Below, piece by piece: positions 18,601 to 27,859 of a stretch of DNA of 64,000 nt (positions are counted from its first letter, which is position 1; each line of letters opens with the position of its first letter). The position numbers and the translations under genes are program-made. Source of the stretch: Streptomyces sp. D2-8 (lineage in GTDB: Bacteria; Actinomycetota; Actinomycetes; Streptomycetales; Streptomycetaceae). The notes under the pieces are model-generated. The model did not search any database. It was given only the letters and a program-made list of their open reading frames with translations, and was not told where the DNA came from. Location: NCBI RefSeq assembly GCF_023184515.1, contig NZ_JAAHBP010000022.1:62001-126000 (forward strand), written 5' to 3'.

Positions 18601-19630
18601 CGTCGTGGGTGCCGCCTCGGCGGTGACCGTGCTGCTCGACGGGGACGTGGTGGCGCGGCAGGAGAAGGTGGAGTACTACGAGGCGGACTGGGGCGCCGTG
18701 CCGATGTTCTTCCGTCACGAGCTCGAACTCGGGGCCGGCGAGCACACGCTGGAGGTCGTGGCCGACACCGCCGATGTCCGGGACGCGGTGTTCGTCGACC
18801 TGGTGGCACGTTCGGGGTCCGAGGTGACGGCCCTGGTCAGCGGCGCCGGCTGGGAGGCCGAGGCCGGCGCCTGGCGGGGCCGGACCGTCGAGGACGCGCG
18901 CAGGCGGGGCGAGTTGCAGCACTGCCATGCCGCCGTGCGGCCGCACCCGCTGCCGGACACCGTGTGGCTCAACGGCCGTCCGGTGCTCGGCGGTGCCGTG
19001 TGGCCGTCGCGCTCCACCGACGGCGTCCGGGCGTCGCCGCAGCGCTTCCGGTTCACCGTGCCGGCGGGAACGGTGTCGCTGGAGCTGCCGTTGGCACCGC
19101 ACGCGCGTGTACGGATCGGCGACGGAGCGGAACTGGCCTTGGCGGGCGAGCGGCTGACGCTTCGTGTGCCGCTCCCGGCACCCACCCGGGTCGAGGTGGT
19201 CACCGAGCCCACGGCGGTTCTGCGGGGCGGCTCCGCCTGGCGGGGGCCGGTGCGGGTGCGGACGGTGCCGGCTCCGCTGGCGCTGGGCGACTGGCGCGAG
19301 CAGGGTCTGGGCAGTTGGAGCGGCGGCGTGACGTATGCGCGTGCGCTGGACGTGCCGCCCGGGCCCGACCCCGTGCTGGATCTCGGGAGGGTGCGGGGCA
19401 GCGTGGAGGTGTCGGTCGACGGGGAGTTCGCCGGTGAGGCGTTCTGTCCGCCGTACCGCTTCCCGTTGCGCGGTGCCGCGGGGCGGACCGTCCGGCTGGA
19501 GGTGACGGTCCGGGGCACGCTGGCGCCGTATCTCGCGGAGGCCACGCCGACCGCCTGGGCCTTCGCTTCCCAGCTGTCGTCGGGGCTGTGGGGGCCGGTG
19601 ACGCTGCGGATTCCGTCCGACAGGCCCTAG
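15677..19630 (+). CDS. Large GH106-like glycoside hydrolase (alpha-L-rhamnosidase type)
   Basis: A 1317-residue enzyme without signal peptide. The N-terminus DDPPRDFGPTPLWWWSG and the following RAFAEGGVHNLVVINLAP are typical of GH106 catalytic barrels, as is GSFQDELPGTNAWSHRFADEF, which supplies candidate acidic catalytic residues. A beta-galactosidase-like sugar-binding module and jelly-roll domains occupy the last 500 residues (for example WREQGLGSWSGGVTYARAL and the closing AFASQLSSGLWGPVTL). GGGGAAGG precedes the ATG. Known GH106 members cleave alpha-L-rhamnosides. Expression is probably repressed by the neighbouring LacI protein; its stop codon overlaps that gene's stop by 3 bp in convergent orientation. 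Confidence 0.68.
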   Translation: MSVISPELRRLFDDPPRDFGPTPLWWWSGAKVTRERLAWQLRAFAEGGVHNLVVINLAPAGPTFGARADDPAWFGEEWWARFTDACEIAAELGTRLWFYDQIGFSGANVQGGVTRRHPGAAGRALRCRDVSVCRGRVALTDAETPLAAYSRRGGRLDLDVSGRIAAPDGTGVRLVTAVPTAFDYLDPHAVDLLMDTVHHEYDRRVPEYLGTVIAGSFQDELPGTNAWSHRFADEFRTRRGYDLLDRLPALFGTDAGVPEGKVRADYYAVRAELTEEALFRPLAAWHRERGLLLGSDQSHPARAGYPAQATQIYTDYFRTHRWYGAAGSDHHGDAKVHSSMAHLYGHERVWIEAFHSSGWGGTLEDTYDWLLPFLRSGANLYNPHASYFGTAGGWFEWAPPSTDWRQPYWRQYPAFSRAVARICSIMSWGGYAADVAVLHPTTTVQALVPLDAPVRHFGDGRLGDGHADADETQRHYLDLCGTNNWLGPHAGALDRHGISFDVVDDDSVQRAKATEGALRIRDLAYGAVLLPSASVLEEETARRLTELLDAGGRVVVVGRPPGTAAGRSGDDAVVAALLTHPRLERVPDPEAAAETVADAAGHATSRVPLLVRRKGNEAVALVTAAFPEIGAHPLRPPGSTPEPVRTSSVTVRAGVAEAEVWNPATGSRSPARVSVSDDGALSSIEVPLDGAPAALVVWREGRQAPAPSPGGTAVRVLDLSGGWHGRLAPTMDNTWGDLALPPGASVEEPQIWTMEWTEGTVWERIRVTYGNRVRVLPPVPLDQAPEPLDAACAERILAGELPLVPPDSDWEAAVYSSSRGIPDQGGLLGTKGLVNEEFVRVPVPVGATAARVRAIVETGRRGPAELHVGAEAVKRVWWNGEPLGPYGDGYLASAPVTVARERNVLEYELADAQDRPSTISAAAGAPLGSFFCLSEPGGLGPRPRFMRPPDGVRPDGRVAHRARLRVPGGGGRAVLVVGAASAVTVLLDGDVVARQEKVEYYEADWGAVPMFFRHELELGAGEHTLEVVADTADVRDAVFVDLVARSGSEVTALVSGAGWEAEAGAWRGRTVEDARRRGELQHCHAAVRPHPLPDTVWLNGRPVLGGAVWPSRSTDGVRASPQRFRFTVPAGTVSLELPLAPHARVRIGDGAELALAGERLTLRVPLPAPTRVEVVTEPTAVLRGGSAWRGPVRVRTVPAPLALGDWREQGLGSWSGGVTYARALDVPPGPDPVLDLGRVRGSVEVSVDGEFAGEAFCPPYRFPLRGAAGRTVRLEVTVRGTLAPYLAEATPTAWAFASQLSSGLWGPVTLRIPSDRP

Positions 19631-20691
19631 GTGTATTGATCACCAGCGTTGTTGACAGCCACAGGGCTTGATCCACGCTCGGAGAGCGGTCGGGTGGAGT
19701 CGCGCAGGACCAGGCCGGGGGCGAAGACGCGGGTCTCGTGGAGGTGGTCCGCGCGAGCCTCGATCTCGTCGAGCAGCATCTCCACGGCCGCCCGGCCGAG
19801 GTCCTCCACCGGCTGCCGGACCGTCGTCAGGGTCGTCGCCCCGAAGGTCGCGACGTCGAGGTCGCCGTAGCCGACGACCTGTACGTCCTCGGGGACGCGC
19901 ACGCCCCGATCGGCCAGGCCCCAGCACAGGCCGGCGGCGAGGAAGTCGTTGGTGCAGAACACCCCGTCGGGCAGGTCCTTCAGCCCGCGGGCGATCTCCG
20001 TGCCGTACGCGACGGTCATCCGCTCGGCGACGACCTGGTCGAGCCGTGCCTCGCGGCGGCTGCGGACGGCCTGCCGGGCGCCCTGGTAGCGGTCGGCGCA
20101 CTGGCGTATGCCGCGCTCGCCGTTGACGACGAGGATGTCGCGGGCACCGCTGTCGAGGAGGTGCTGTACGGCGATGCGGCCGCCGGCGATGTCGTCGACG
20201 GAGGCCGAGCAGCCCTCCCGGTCGGGCATCGCGCGGTCGGCCAGGACGAGCGGGATGCCCCGCTCGCGCAGCCGGGCCAGCCGGCCCGGGTCGGCGCTCA
20301 GCGGCACGACGACGACTCCGACGGCCCGCTGCTCGACGAGCATGCTGAAGTAGCCCTGCTCCCGTTCCGGGGCGTCCCCGCTGTGGCACAGGACGAGGGA
20401 GTAGCCGTGGTCGTAGGCCGCGTCGGCGGCGCCTCGCGCGATGCGCGCGTAGAAGGAGTTGGTGACGTCGGGCAGGACCAGCCCGATCGCGGAGGAGTGA
20501 CCGGTACGCAGGCCCGCGGCGCCCGGATGCGGGACGTAGTCGAGCGCGGCGACGGCGACACGGACGCGCTCGGCGGTCCGGGCGTTGACCCGCTCGGGCC
20601 GGTTGAGCACGTTCGACACCGTGGACACCGAGACGCCGGCGGCGGCAGCGACGTCCTGGATGCGGGCGGGGCGTGCCGGAATGGCGTCCAC
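19627..20691 (-). CDS. LacI-family repressor of the GH106 cluster
   Basis: A 354-residue LacI/GalR regulator. The headpiece is ARIQDVAAAAGVSVSTVSNV followed by the YVPHPGAAGLRTG hinge; the effector domain contains IGLVLPDVTNSFYARI and the usual CTNDFLAAGLCWGLADRG and VVGYGDLDVATF segments. I placed the start at GTG 20691, close before the helix-turn-helix as in the family; its Shine-Dalgarno is poor and a longer form cannot be excluded. The AACGTTTTT site at its own promoter region and at two target promoters supports autoregulation and a four-gene regulon. Confidence 0.9.
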   Translation of the reverse strand: MDAIPARPARIQDVAAAAGVSVSTVSNVLNRPERVNARTAERVRVAVAALDYVPHPGAAGLRTGHSSAIGLVLPDVTNSFYARIARGAADAAYDHGYSLVLCHSGDAPEREQGYFSMLVEQRAVGVVVVPLSADPGRLARLRERGIPLVLADRAMPDREGCSASVDDIAGGRIAVQHLLDSGARDILVVNGERGIRQCADRYQGARQAVRSRREARLDQVVAERMTVAYGTEIARGLKDLPDGVFCTNDFLAAGLCWGLADRGVRVPEDVQVVGYGDLDVATFGATTLTTVRQPVEDLGRAAVEMLLDEIEARADHLHETRVFAPGLVLRDSTRPLSERGSSPVAVNNAGDQYT

Positions 20692-20768
20692 CCCCTCGCT
20701 GTTGCAGCCGCGCGACCAGGCACGACGATGGCCTTCATGGGCGCCGCAAGTATAACGCGACCGGGCGT

Positions 20769-20779
20769 GGAACGTTTTT
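20769..20779. promoter_or_regulatory. Operator-like site upstream of the LacI gene
   Basis: GGAACGTTTTT contains the same AACGTTTT core as the sites at 15541-15554 and 15652-15667. It lies about 80 bp upstream of the GTG start of the LacI gene, a position suitable for autorepression. Confidence 0.5.
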
Positions 20780-20803
20780 CGTCGCCCGGTCTCCAGCGGC
20801 CCG

Positions 20804-21235
20804 TCAACGGCGTTCGGGGGGCTGCCGTCCCGGCGTCGCGACACCGCCGGACGCCGCCGCGTCGATCAGGCGGCGGAAGGTGGCGCACTCCAGGTGGCTG
20901 GGCGCGGGGCAGGCGGCGGCATGCCGCAGGGAGTCCCGCAGGACGCCCAGTTCGCGGATCCTGTGGTCGAGTTCCTCCGCCTTGGCCGACAGCATCCGCC
21001 GGTCGATCCGCGGCTGCCCGTCCGGCGCGAACATCCGCGCGATCTCGTCGAGCGAGAACCCGGCCGTCCGCCCCAGCGCGATCAGCGCCAGCCGCTCCAG
21101 CACCCCGGTGTCGTACTGGCGTCGCAGGCCGCGCCGGCCGGTCGAGGCGATCAGCCCCTTCTCCTCGTAGAACCGCAGCGTCGAGGCGGGCACTCCGGCG
21201 CGGTGCGCCACTTCTGCGATGTCCAGGTCTGTCAT
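20804..21235 (-). CDS. MerR-family regulator (SoxR-like site, two-cysteine type)
   Basis: A 143-residue MerR protein: winged helix AEVAHRAGVPASTLRFYEEK, then GLIASTGRRGLRRQYDTGVL and a dimerisation helix. Near the C-terminus it has ACPAPSHLEC, two cysteines seven residues apart, rather than the four-cysteine [2Fe-2S] loop of SoxR. It is divergent from a methyltransferase gene, with a SoxR-like palindrome between them. A redox, metal or electrophile signal is plausible but unproven. Confidence 0.88.
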   Translation of the reverse strand: MTDLDIAEVAHRAGVPASTLRFYEEKGLIASTGRRGLRRQYDTGVLERLALIALGRTAGFSLDEIARMFAPDGQPRIDRRMLSAKAEELDHRIRELGVLRDSLRHAAACPAPSHLECATFRRLIDAAASGGVATPGRQPPERR

Positions 21236-21242
21236 TGTCTTG

Positions 21243-21262
21243 ACCTCAAGTCGACTTGAAGT
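21243..21262. promoter_or_regulatory. SoxR-like palindrome between MerR and methyltransferase genes
   Basis: ACCTCAAGTCGACTTGAAGT is an inverted repeat with one mismatch and a CG centre; it differs from the E. coli SoxR site (CCTCAAGTTAACTTGAGG) mainly at that centre. TTGACC (21240-21245) overlaps its left edge as a possible -35 box for the methyltransferase. Confidence 0.65.
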
Positions 21263-21312
21263 AGAACGCTGTCATCCCGTCCCGACGAAGGCAAGCAGAG
21301 GGAGAGACGACG

Positions 21313-22164
21313 ATGGATGCCTCACGCAGGTCCCACGACGAGCAGGCCGCCCGCTGGAACGGGCCCTCCGGCCACGCCTGGGTTGATCTCCAGGGGGTGC
21401 TGAACGAGATGTTCAGGCCCATCGAGGAACTGCTCGTCGACGCCGTGTCCGCCGAACACGCGACGCGGGTGCTCGATGTCGGCTGCGGGACGGGCGGTAT
21501 CACCCGGGCCGTCGCCCGCAGGGTCGGTCACTGCGTCGGGGTCGACATCTCCGGCCCGATGCTCGAGACGGCCCGGGCGCGCGCCGAGCAGGAGGGCGTA
21601 CCGGCGTCCTTCATCCAGGCCGACGCGCAGGAGTACGCGCTCGAACCCGGCGCCTTCGACGCCGTCATCTCGCGCTTCGGCGTCATGTTCTTCAACGACC
21701 CCGTGCGGGCCTTCACCAATCTGCGGAGCACGGTGAGGGACGGGGCCGGGCTGTGGTGCGTCGTGTGGCGCGGCCCGGAGGAGAACCCGTTCATGACGAC
21801 GGCGGAACGCGCCGCGGCCCCGTTCCTGCCGGAGCTTCCCGCCCGCCGGCCGGACCAGCCGGGCCAGTTCGCCTTCGCGGACCCGGAGCGGGTCCACCGC
21901 ATCCTGGCGGAGAGCGGCTGGGCAGGGATCGACATCCAGCCGGTCGACGTGGTCTGCGCCCTGCCCGAGAAGGAACTCGTCACCTACTTCACCCGGCTCG
22001 GTCCGCTGGGCACGGTCCTGCCCGGGGCCGACGAGCGGACCCGGGCAGAGATCGTCGAGGCGGTCCGCCCCGCCTTCGACCCCTTCGTGCAGGGCGCGGA
22101 GGTCCGCTACACCGCGGCCTGCTGGATGGTCTCGGCGCGGGCCGCCGATGCGAAAGTTTCGTGA
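21313..22164 (+). CDS. Class I SAM-dependent methyltransferase
   Basis: A 283-residue methyltransferase with motif I VLDVGCGTGGITRAVARRV and the acidic residue of motif II in CVGVDISGPMLE, plus AFDAVISRFGVMFF (motif IV). GGGAGAG precedes the ATG. It resembles the Streptomyces group of small-molecule methyltransferases; no substrate can be named. Activation by the divergent MerR protein through the shared palindrome is the simplest regulatory reading. Confidence 0.88.
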   Translation: MDASRRSHDEQAARWNGPSGHAWVDLQGVLNEMFRPIEELLVDAVSAEHATRVLDVGCGTGGITRAVARRVGHCVGVDISGPMLETARARAEQEGVPASFIQADAQEYALEPGAFDAVISRFGVMFFNDPVRAFTNLRSTVRDGAGLWCVVWRGPEENPFMTTAERAAAPFLPELPARRPDQPGQFAFADPERVHRILAESGWAGIDIQPVDVVCALPEKELVTYFTRLGPLGTVLPGADERTRAEIVEAVRPAFDPFVQGAEVRYTAACWMVSARAADAKVS

Positions 22165-22215
22165 GGTCCGGCCCTCTTCTCCGAGCGCGGGCGACCGGCG
22201 CACACTGAGATCACG

Positions 22216-22926
22216 ATGACGCAGAAGAGAGCCTTGGTGGTCCGAGGCGGCTGGGAAGGGCATCAGCCGGTCGAGGCCACGGAACTGTTCCTGCCCTTCC
22301 TCCGGAACAACGGGTACGCCGTCCGGGTCGAGGAGTCGACCGAGGTCTACGCGGACGGCGCCGAGATGGCCGGCACCGACCTGGTCGTGCAGTGCGTGAC
22401 GATGTCGGAGATCACACACGAGCAGGTGGCGGGGCTGAGCTCCGCGGTCGTGGCCGGTACCGGCTTCACCGGCTGGCACGGCGGCATCGCCGACTCGTTC
22501 CGTGCCTCCTCGGACTATCTCCACCTGGTGGGCGGCCAGTTCGCCACGCACCCCGGCAAGGAACCGTGCGAGCGCCGGGGTGAGGCGGCGGACCACTTCC
22601 TGCCGCACACCATCACCCTCACCGAGGCGGGTCGCGAGCACCCGATCACGGCGGGCATCGAGGACTTCGCGCTGGACACCGAGCAGTACTGGGTGCTCCA
22701 CGACGACCTCATCGACGTCCTGGCCACCACCACGCATCCCACCCGGCCGTGGCAGCCCTGGCACCGGCCGGTCACCTCACCGGCGATCTGGACCCGCCGG
22801 TGGGGTGCCGGGCGGGTCGTGGTGACGACGCCGGGGCACAGCGTCGACGTGCTGGAGCACCCCCGCGTCCGCACCGTCATCGAGAGGGGCATGCTGTGGG
22901 CGACGCGCACCGCGTCGGGGTCGTAG
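22216..22926 (+). CDS. ThuA-domain protein
   Basis: A 236-residue glutamine-amidotransferase-like ThuA protein: the start RALVVRGGWEGHQPVEATEL, FTGWHGGIADSF and the final VVVTTPGHSVDVLEHP with its conserved histidine are family signatures. ThuA proteins accompany sugar oxidoreductases in trehalose and related disaccharide use. Its 3' end overlaps the next gene by 31 bp, so translation is coupled with the Gfo/Idh/MocA dehydrogenase. The region upstream has no obvious ribosome site. Confidence 0.85.
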   Translation: MTQKRALVVRGGWEGHQPVEATELFLPFLRNNGYAVRVEESTEVYADGAEMAGTDLVVQCVTMSEITHEQVAGLSSAVVAGTGFTGWHGGIADSFRASSDYLHLVGGQFATHPGKEPCERRGEAADHFLPHTITLTEAGREHPITAGIEDFALDTEQYWVLHDDLIDVLATTTHPTRPWQPWHRPVTSPAIWTRRWGAGRVVVTTPGHSVDVLEHPRVRTVIERGMLWATRTASGS

Positions 22927-24005
22927 GGCTCGGCGTCATCTCCCGCGCGTACCTGGACACGCTCGTCGGCCATCCCGGCGTGCGCGTCACCGCGGTCGCC
23001 GACCTCGACGCCTCCCGGTCGGCCGCGGCCGCCGCCGAACTGCCCGGCGCCCGGGCGCTCACGGTCGAGGAGCTGCTGAGCAGCCCGGACGTGGACACCG
23101 TGCTGAACCTGACCACCCCGGCAGCGCACGCCGAGATCGCCCTCGGGGCGATCCGCCACGGCAAGAACGTCTACGGGGAGAAGCCTCTGGCGGCGGGCCT
23201 GGAGGACGCCCGGGCCGTCCTGGAAGCCGCCGCGAAGGCGGGCACCGGTGTGGGCTGCGCCCCGGACACCGTCCTGGGCACGGGAGTTCAGACCGCGCGG
23301 GCGGCCGTGGAGGCGGGGAGCATCGGACGCCCCCAGTTCGCCTCGGCCGTGATGGTCACCGCGGGGCACGAACGCTGGCATCCCCACCCCGACTTCTACT
23401 ACACCGCCGGCGGCGGCCCGCTGCTGGACATGGGGCCGTACTACCTCTCGTCCCTGGTCCATCTGCTCGGGCCGGTGCGTGCCGTGACCGGGGCGGCCGG
23501 GAGGCTGCGCGCCGAGCGCGTCATCGGTTCCGGCCCGCGCGCGGGCGAGCGCATCCCGGTCGAGGTGGACAGCCATGTCTCAGGAGTGCTGGAGCACATG
23601 AACGGGACGCTGACGACGCTCACGACGAGCTTCGACGGCGTGGCCACCACGGCCGCGCCGATCGAGGTCCACGGCGAGAGCGGCACCCTCTCGGTCCCCG
23701 ACCCGAACCGCTTCGACGGCGAGGTACGCCTTCACGCGCTCGGCGACACCCGGTGGCGCGCCCTGCCGACGTCGGCGGGCTACGAGGACGGCGCACGCGG
23801 TGTCGGACTGCTGGACTTCCTCACCGCCGACGAACAGCGGGCACCGCGCGCTAACGGCGAACTCGCCCTGCACGTGTTGGAGACGATGACCGCTCTGCTG
23901 CGGTCGGCGGCCGAGGGGCGGCGGATCGAGCTGGCGACATCGGCGCGGGTGCCCGCGCCCGTGCCCCTGACGGCTGCGGCGCGGTGGCACGGCCGGCCCG
24001 CCTGA
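22896..24005 (+). CDS. Gfo/Idh/MocA-family oxidoreductase
   Basis: A 369-residue NAD(P)-dependent sugar dehydrogenase-type protein. The Rossmann fingerprint is RVGVVGLGVISRAYLDTL; VYGEKPLAAGLEDAR holds the conserved EKP lysine, and GGGPLLDMGPYYLSSLVHLL the substrate-binding segment. GTG 22896 lies inside the end of the ThuA gene with GAGAGGGG upstream, giving a coupled pair. Such pairs oxidise or epimerise cyclic sugars or inositols; the specific substrate is not evident. Confidence 0.92.
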   Translation: MGDAHRVGVVGLGVISRAYLDTLVGHPGVRVTAVADLDASRSAAAAAELPGARALTVEELLSSPDVDTVLNLTTPAAHAEIALGAIRHGKNVYGEKPLAAGLEDARAVLEAAAKAGTGVGCAPDTVLGTGVQTARAAVEAGSIGRPQFASAVMVTAGHERWHPHPDFYYTAGGGPLLDMGPYYLSSLVHLLGPVRAVTGAAGRLRAERVIGSGPRAGERIPVEVDSHVSGVLEHMNGTLTTLTTSFDGVATTAAPIEVHGESGTLSVPDPNRFDGEVRLHALGDTRWRALPTSAGYEDGARGVGLLDFLTADEQRAPRANGELALHVLETMTALLRSAAEGRRIELATSARVPAPVPLTAAARWHGRPA

Positions 24006-24007
24006 GG

Positions 24008-25486
<1,479 letters not shown>

Positions 25487-25557
25487 GTGCCCTCCTGCGC
25501 TCCTTCGGCGGGTACGTCCGCACCCTCGGCGGTTTCGTCTCGTCCCAGAGTCGCACC

Positions 25558-25593
25558 TTGTCCTCGCCCCCGCACCCACCTAGCCTGAGTTTG
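25558..25593 (+). promoter_or_regulatory. Promoter of a leaderless MFS transcript
   Basis: TTGTCC (25558-25563) and TAGCCT (25581-25586) are 17 bp apart, and the GTG start codon at 25593 is 7 bases past the -10 box. No Shine-Dalgarno precedes it, so the mRNA probably begins at the start codon. Confidence 0.6.
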
Positions 25594-26810
25594 TGCCGCA
25601 AATAAACAAATCCCGAACGCACAGTGACGTGCCGGGCAACGGCAGCTCCCTGTCCCGACTCCGGATCGCCCTCACCGTCTTCTTCGCCCTCGACGGCTTC
25701 GTCTTCGCCGGCTGGGTCGTGCGCATCCCCGCCATCAAGGCGCAGACCGGCGCCTCCGCCAGCGCCCTCGGCCTCGCCCTCCTGGGCGTCTCCGCCGGGG
25801 CCGTCATCACCATGACCCTCACCGGACGCCTGTGCCGCCGCTACGGCAACCACCGGGTCACCGTCGTCTGCGCGGTCCTGCTCTCCCTCAGCGTCGCCCT
25901 GCCCCCGCTGACCCACTCGGCGCTCGCGCTGGGCCTCGTCCTGCTGCTCTTCGGGGCCGCGTACGGCGGGATCAACGTCGCCTTCAACAGCGCGGCCGTC
26001 GAACTCGTGGCCGCGCTGCGGCGGCCGATCATGCCGAGCTTCCACGCGGCGTTCAGCCTGGGCGGCATGGTCGGAGCAGGGCTGGGCGGGCTGGTCGCGG
26101 GGGTCCTCTCCCCCACGCGGCACCTGTTGCTGCTCACGCTCGTCGGCCTGCTCGTCACCGCCGCGGCAGGCCCCACGCTCCTGCGGCACGAGCCGCCTGC
26201 ACTCCCGGAGCGGGAGCTTCCCGCCGAGGGCGCCCCGCGCCGCCTGGACGCCCGCACCCGGGGGCTGGTGATCGTCTTCGGCCTCATCGCGGGGTGCACC
26301 GCGTACGGCGAGGGGGCGCTGGCCGACTGGGGCGCCCTGCACCTCGAACAGGACCTGCACGCCTCGGCGGGCGCCGCGGCCGCGGGCTACTCCTGCTTCG
26401 CGCTGGCCATGACGGTGGGGCGGCTGTCCGGCACGACGCTCCTGGAACGCCTGGGCCGGACCCCGACCGTCGTCGCCGGCGGCACCACCGCGGCGGCCGG
26501 AATGCTGCTCGGCTCCCTCGCCCCGTCCCTCTGGGCGGCCCTCCTCGGCTACGCGGTCACGGGTATCGGCCTCGCGAACCTCTTCCCCGTGGCCGTGGAA
26601 CGCGCGGGTGCCCTCGCCGGGCCCAGCGGTGTCGCCACGGCCTCCACCCTGGGCTACGGCGGCATGCTCCTCGGCCCGCCCGCGATCGGCTTCATGGCGG
26701 ACTGGTTCACCCTGCCGACCGCACTGACCAGCGTGGCGGTGCTGGCCGCGGTGGCGGCACTCGTCGGAGCGCTGGTGGGGGCGGCCGCGCGGCGGGCGGC
26801 CGGGGGCTGA
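25593..26810 (+). CDS. MFS transporter
   Basis: A 405-residue twelve-helix permease. After a short polar start, the first helix is IALTVFFALDGFVFAGWVVR; TGRLCRRYGNHRV is the A-motif loop and INVAFNSAAVELVAAL a family-typical helix 4/5 region. It belongs to the FucP/YbjJ-like MFS group. The GTG start seems leaderless. Substrate unknown; it is divergent from the GCS2-type ligase with a 106-bp gap. Confidence 0.88.
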   Translation: MPQINKSRTHSDVPGNGSSLSRLRIALTVFFALDGFVFAGWVVRIPAIKAQTGASASALGLALLGVSAGAVITMTLTGRLCRRYGNHRVTVVCAVLLSLSVALPPLTHSALALGLVLLLFGAAYGGINVAFNSAAVELVAALRRPIMPSFHAAFSLGGMVGAGLGGLVAGVLSPTRHLLLLTLVGLLVTAAAGPTLLRHEPPALPERELPAEGAPRRLDARTRGLVIVFGLIAGCTAYGEGALADWGALHLEQDLHASAGAAAAGYSCFALAMTVGRLSGTTLLERLGRTPTVVAGGTTAAAGMLLGSLAPSLWAALLGYAVTGIGLANLFPVAVERAGALAGPSGVATASTLGYGGMLLGPPAIGFMADWFTLPTALTSVAVLAAVAALVGALVGAAARRAAGG

Positions 26811-26825
26811 ACGGCTCAAGCCGCC

Positions 26826-26836
26826 GGGGGGGGGGG
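26826..26836. repeat. Run of 11 guanines
   Basis: An uninterrupted G-tract lies 15 bases after the MFS stop codon and about 80 bases before the SDR start, outside any coding region. Confidence 0.8.
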
Positions 26837-26915
26837 ACGCCGGTGATCCTGGGTACCCGTCGCCACGCCCGTTGTGATCACCGGGCCGTACGTTCAGGTA
26901 CAAGGAGGCAGACCC

Positions 26916-27794
26916 GTGACCGGACAGCAGCACCCCGCAGAGCAGCACCCGACCCCGGAGTTTCCCTCCCAGGACCAGCCGCACCCCGGGTGGACGGGGC
27001 CGATGGACCCGCCCCCGGACCACGGCGAGGAGTCCTACCGGGGCAGTGGCCGGCTGGCCGATCGCAAGGCCGTGATCACCGGTGGGGACTCCGGTATCGG
27101 CCGCGCGGTCGCCCTGGCGTTCGCCCGCGAGGGAGCCGACGTGCTGTTCACCCATCTGGATGACGAGAAGGACGACGCCGCCGAGACGGCCCGGCTCGTC
27201 GAGGAGGCCGGCCGGCGTGCCGTGCCCGTCTCGTGCGACGTGCGGGAGGAGGAGAACTGCCGGGCGCTGATCGACCGCGCCGTGGACGAGTTCGGCCGGA
27301 TCGACGTCCTCGTGAACAACGCCGCGTACCAGATGTCGCAGCCCGACGGCATCGAGGCGATCACCACCGAGCAGTTCGACCGGGTGCTGCGCACCAACCT
27401 GTACGGCATGTTCTGGCTGTGCAAGCTGGCCCTGCCGCACATCCCGGAGGGCGGCAGCATCATCAACTCCACGTCCGTGCAGGCGTACAAGCCCAGTCCG
27501 CACCTGCTGGACTACGCGACGACGAAGGGCGCGATCGTCACGTTCACGCAGGGGCTGGCGCAGATGCTGATCGAGAGGGGCATCCGCGTCAACGCGGTGG
27601 CGCCGGGCCCGGTGTGGACGCCGCTGATCCCGGCGACCCTGCCGGACACGCAGACGTTCGGCAAGCAGGCCCCCATCGGGCGGCCCGCACAGCCTGCCGA
27701 AATGGCTCCGGCGTACGTCTTCCTCGCCTCGCAGGAGGCGTCGTACATCACCGCCGAGATCGTCAACGCGACGGGCGGGACGCCGCTGCCGTAG
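26916..27794 (+). CDS. Short-chain dehydrogenase/reductase
   Basis: A 292-residue SDR. GTG 26916 is preceded by AAGGAGG at 7 bases, which decides the start. After an unstructured proline-rich tail of about 45 residues, the core has the cofactor motif TGGDSGIGRAVA, NNAA, catalytic Ser in NSTSVQAY and the YATTKG catalytic Tyr/Lys pair. It resembles the bacterial YhxC/YghA-type oxidoreductases of general stress response. Substrate unknown. Confidence 0.92.
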   Translation: MTGQQHPAEQHPTPEFPSQDQPHPGWTGPMDPPPDHGEESYRGSGRLADRKAVITGGDSGIGRAVALAFAREGADVLFTHLDDEKDDAAETARLVEEAGRRAVPVSCDVREEENCRALIDRAVDEFGRIDVLVNNAAYQMSQPDGIEAITTEQFDRVLRTNLYGMFWLCKLALPHIPEGGSIINSTSVQAYKPSPHLLDYATTKGAIVTFTQGLAQMLIERGIRVNAVAPGPVWTPLIPATLPDTQTFGKQAPIGRPAQPAEMAPAYVFLASQEASYITAEIVNATGGTPLP

Positions 27795-27859
27795 CCACCG
27801 CGGCCGGCCGCCCGAAATCCCCGGGCCTGGAGGGCGCTTCATGCGGCAGACTCGGCGCC

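Noticed and set aside
20804..21235. MerR protein as true SoxR
   Set aside because: It lacks the four-cysteine iron-sulphur loop; only the operator looks SoxR-like.
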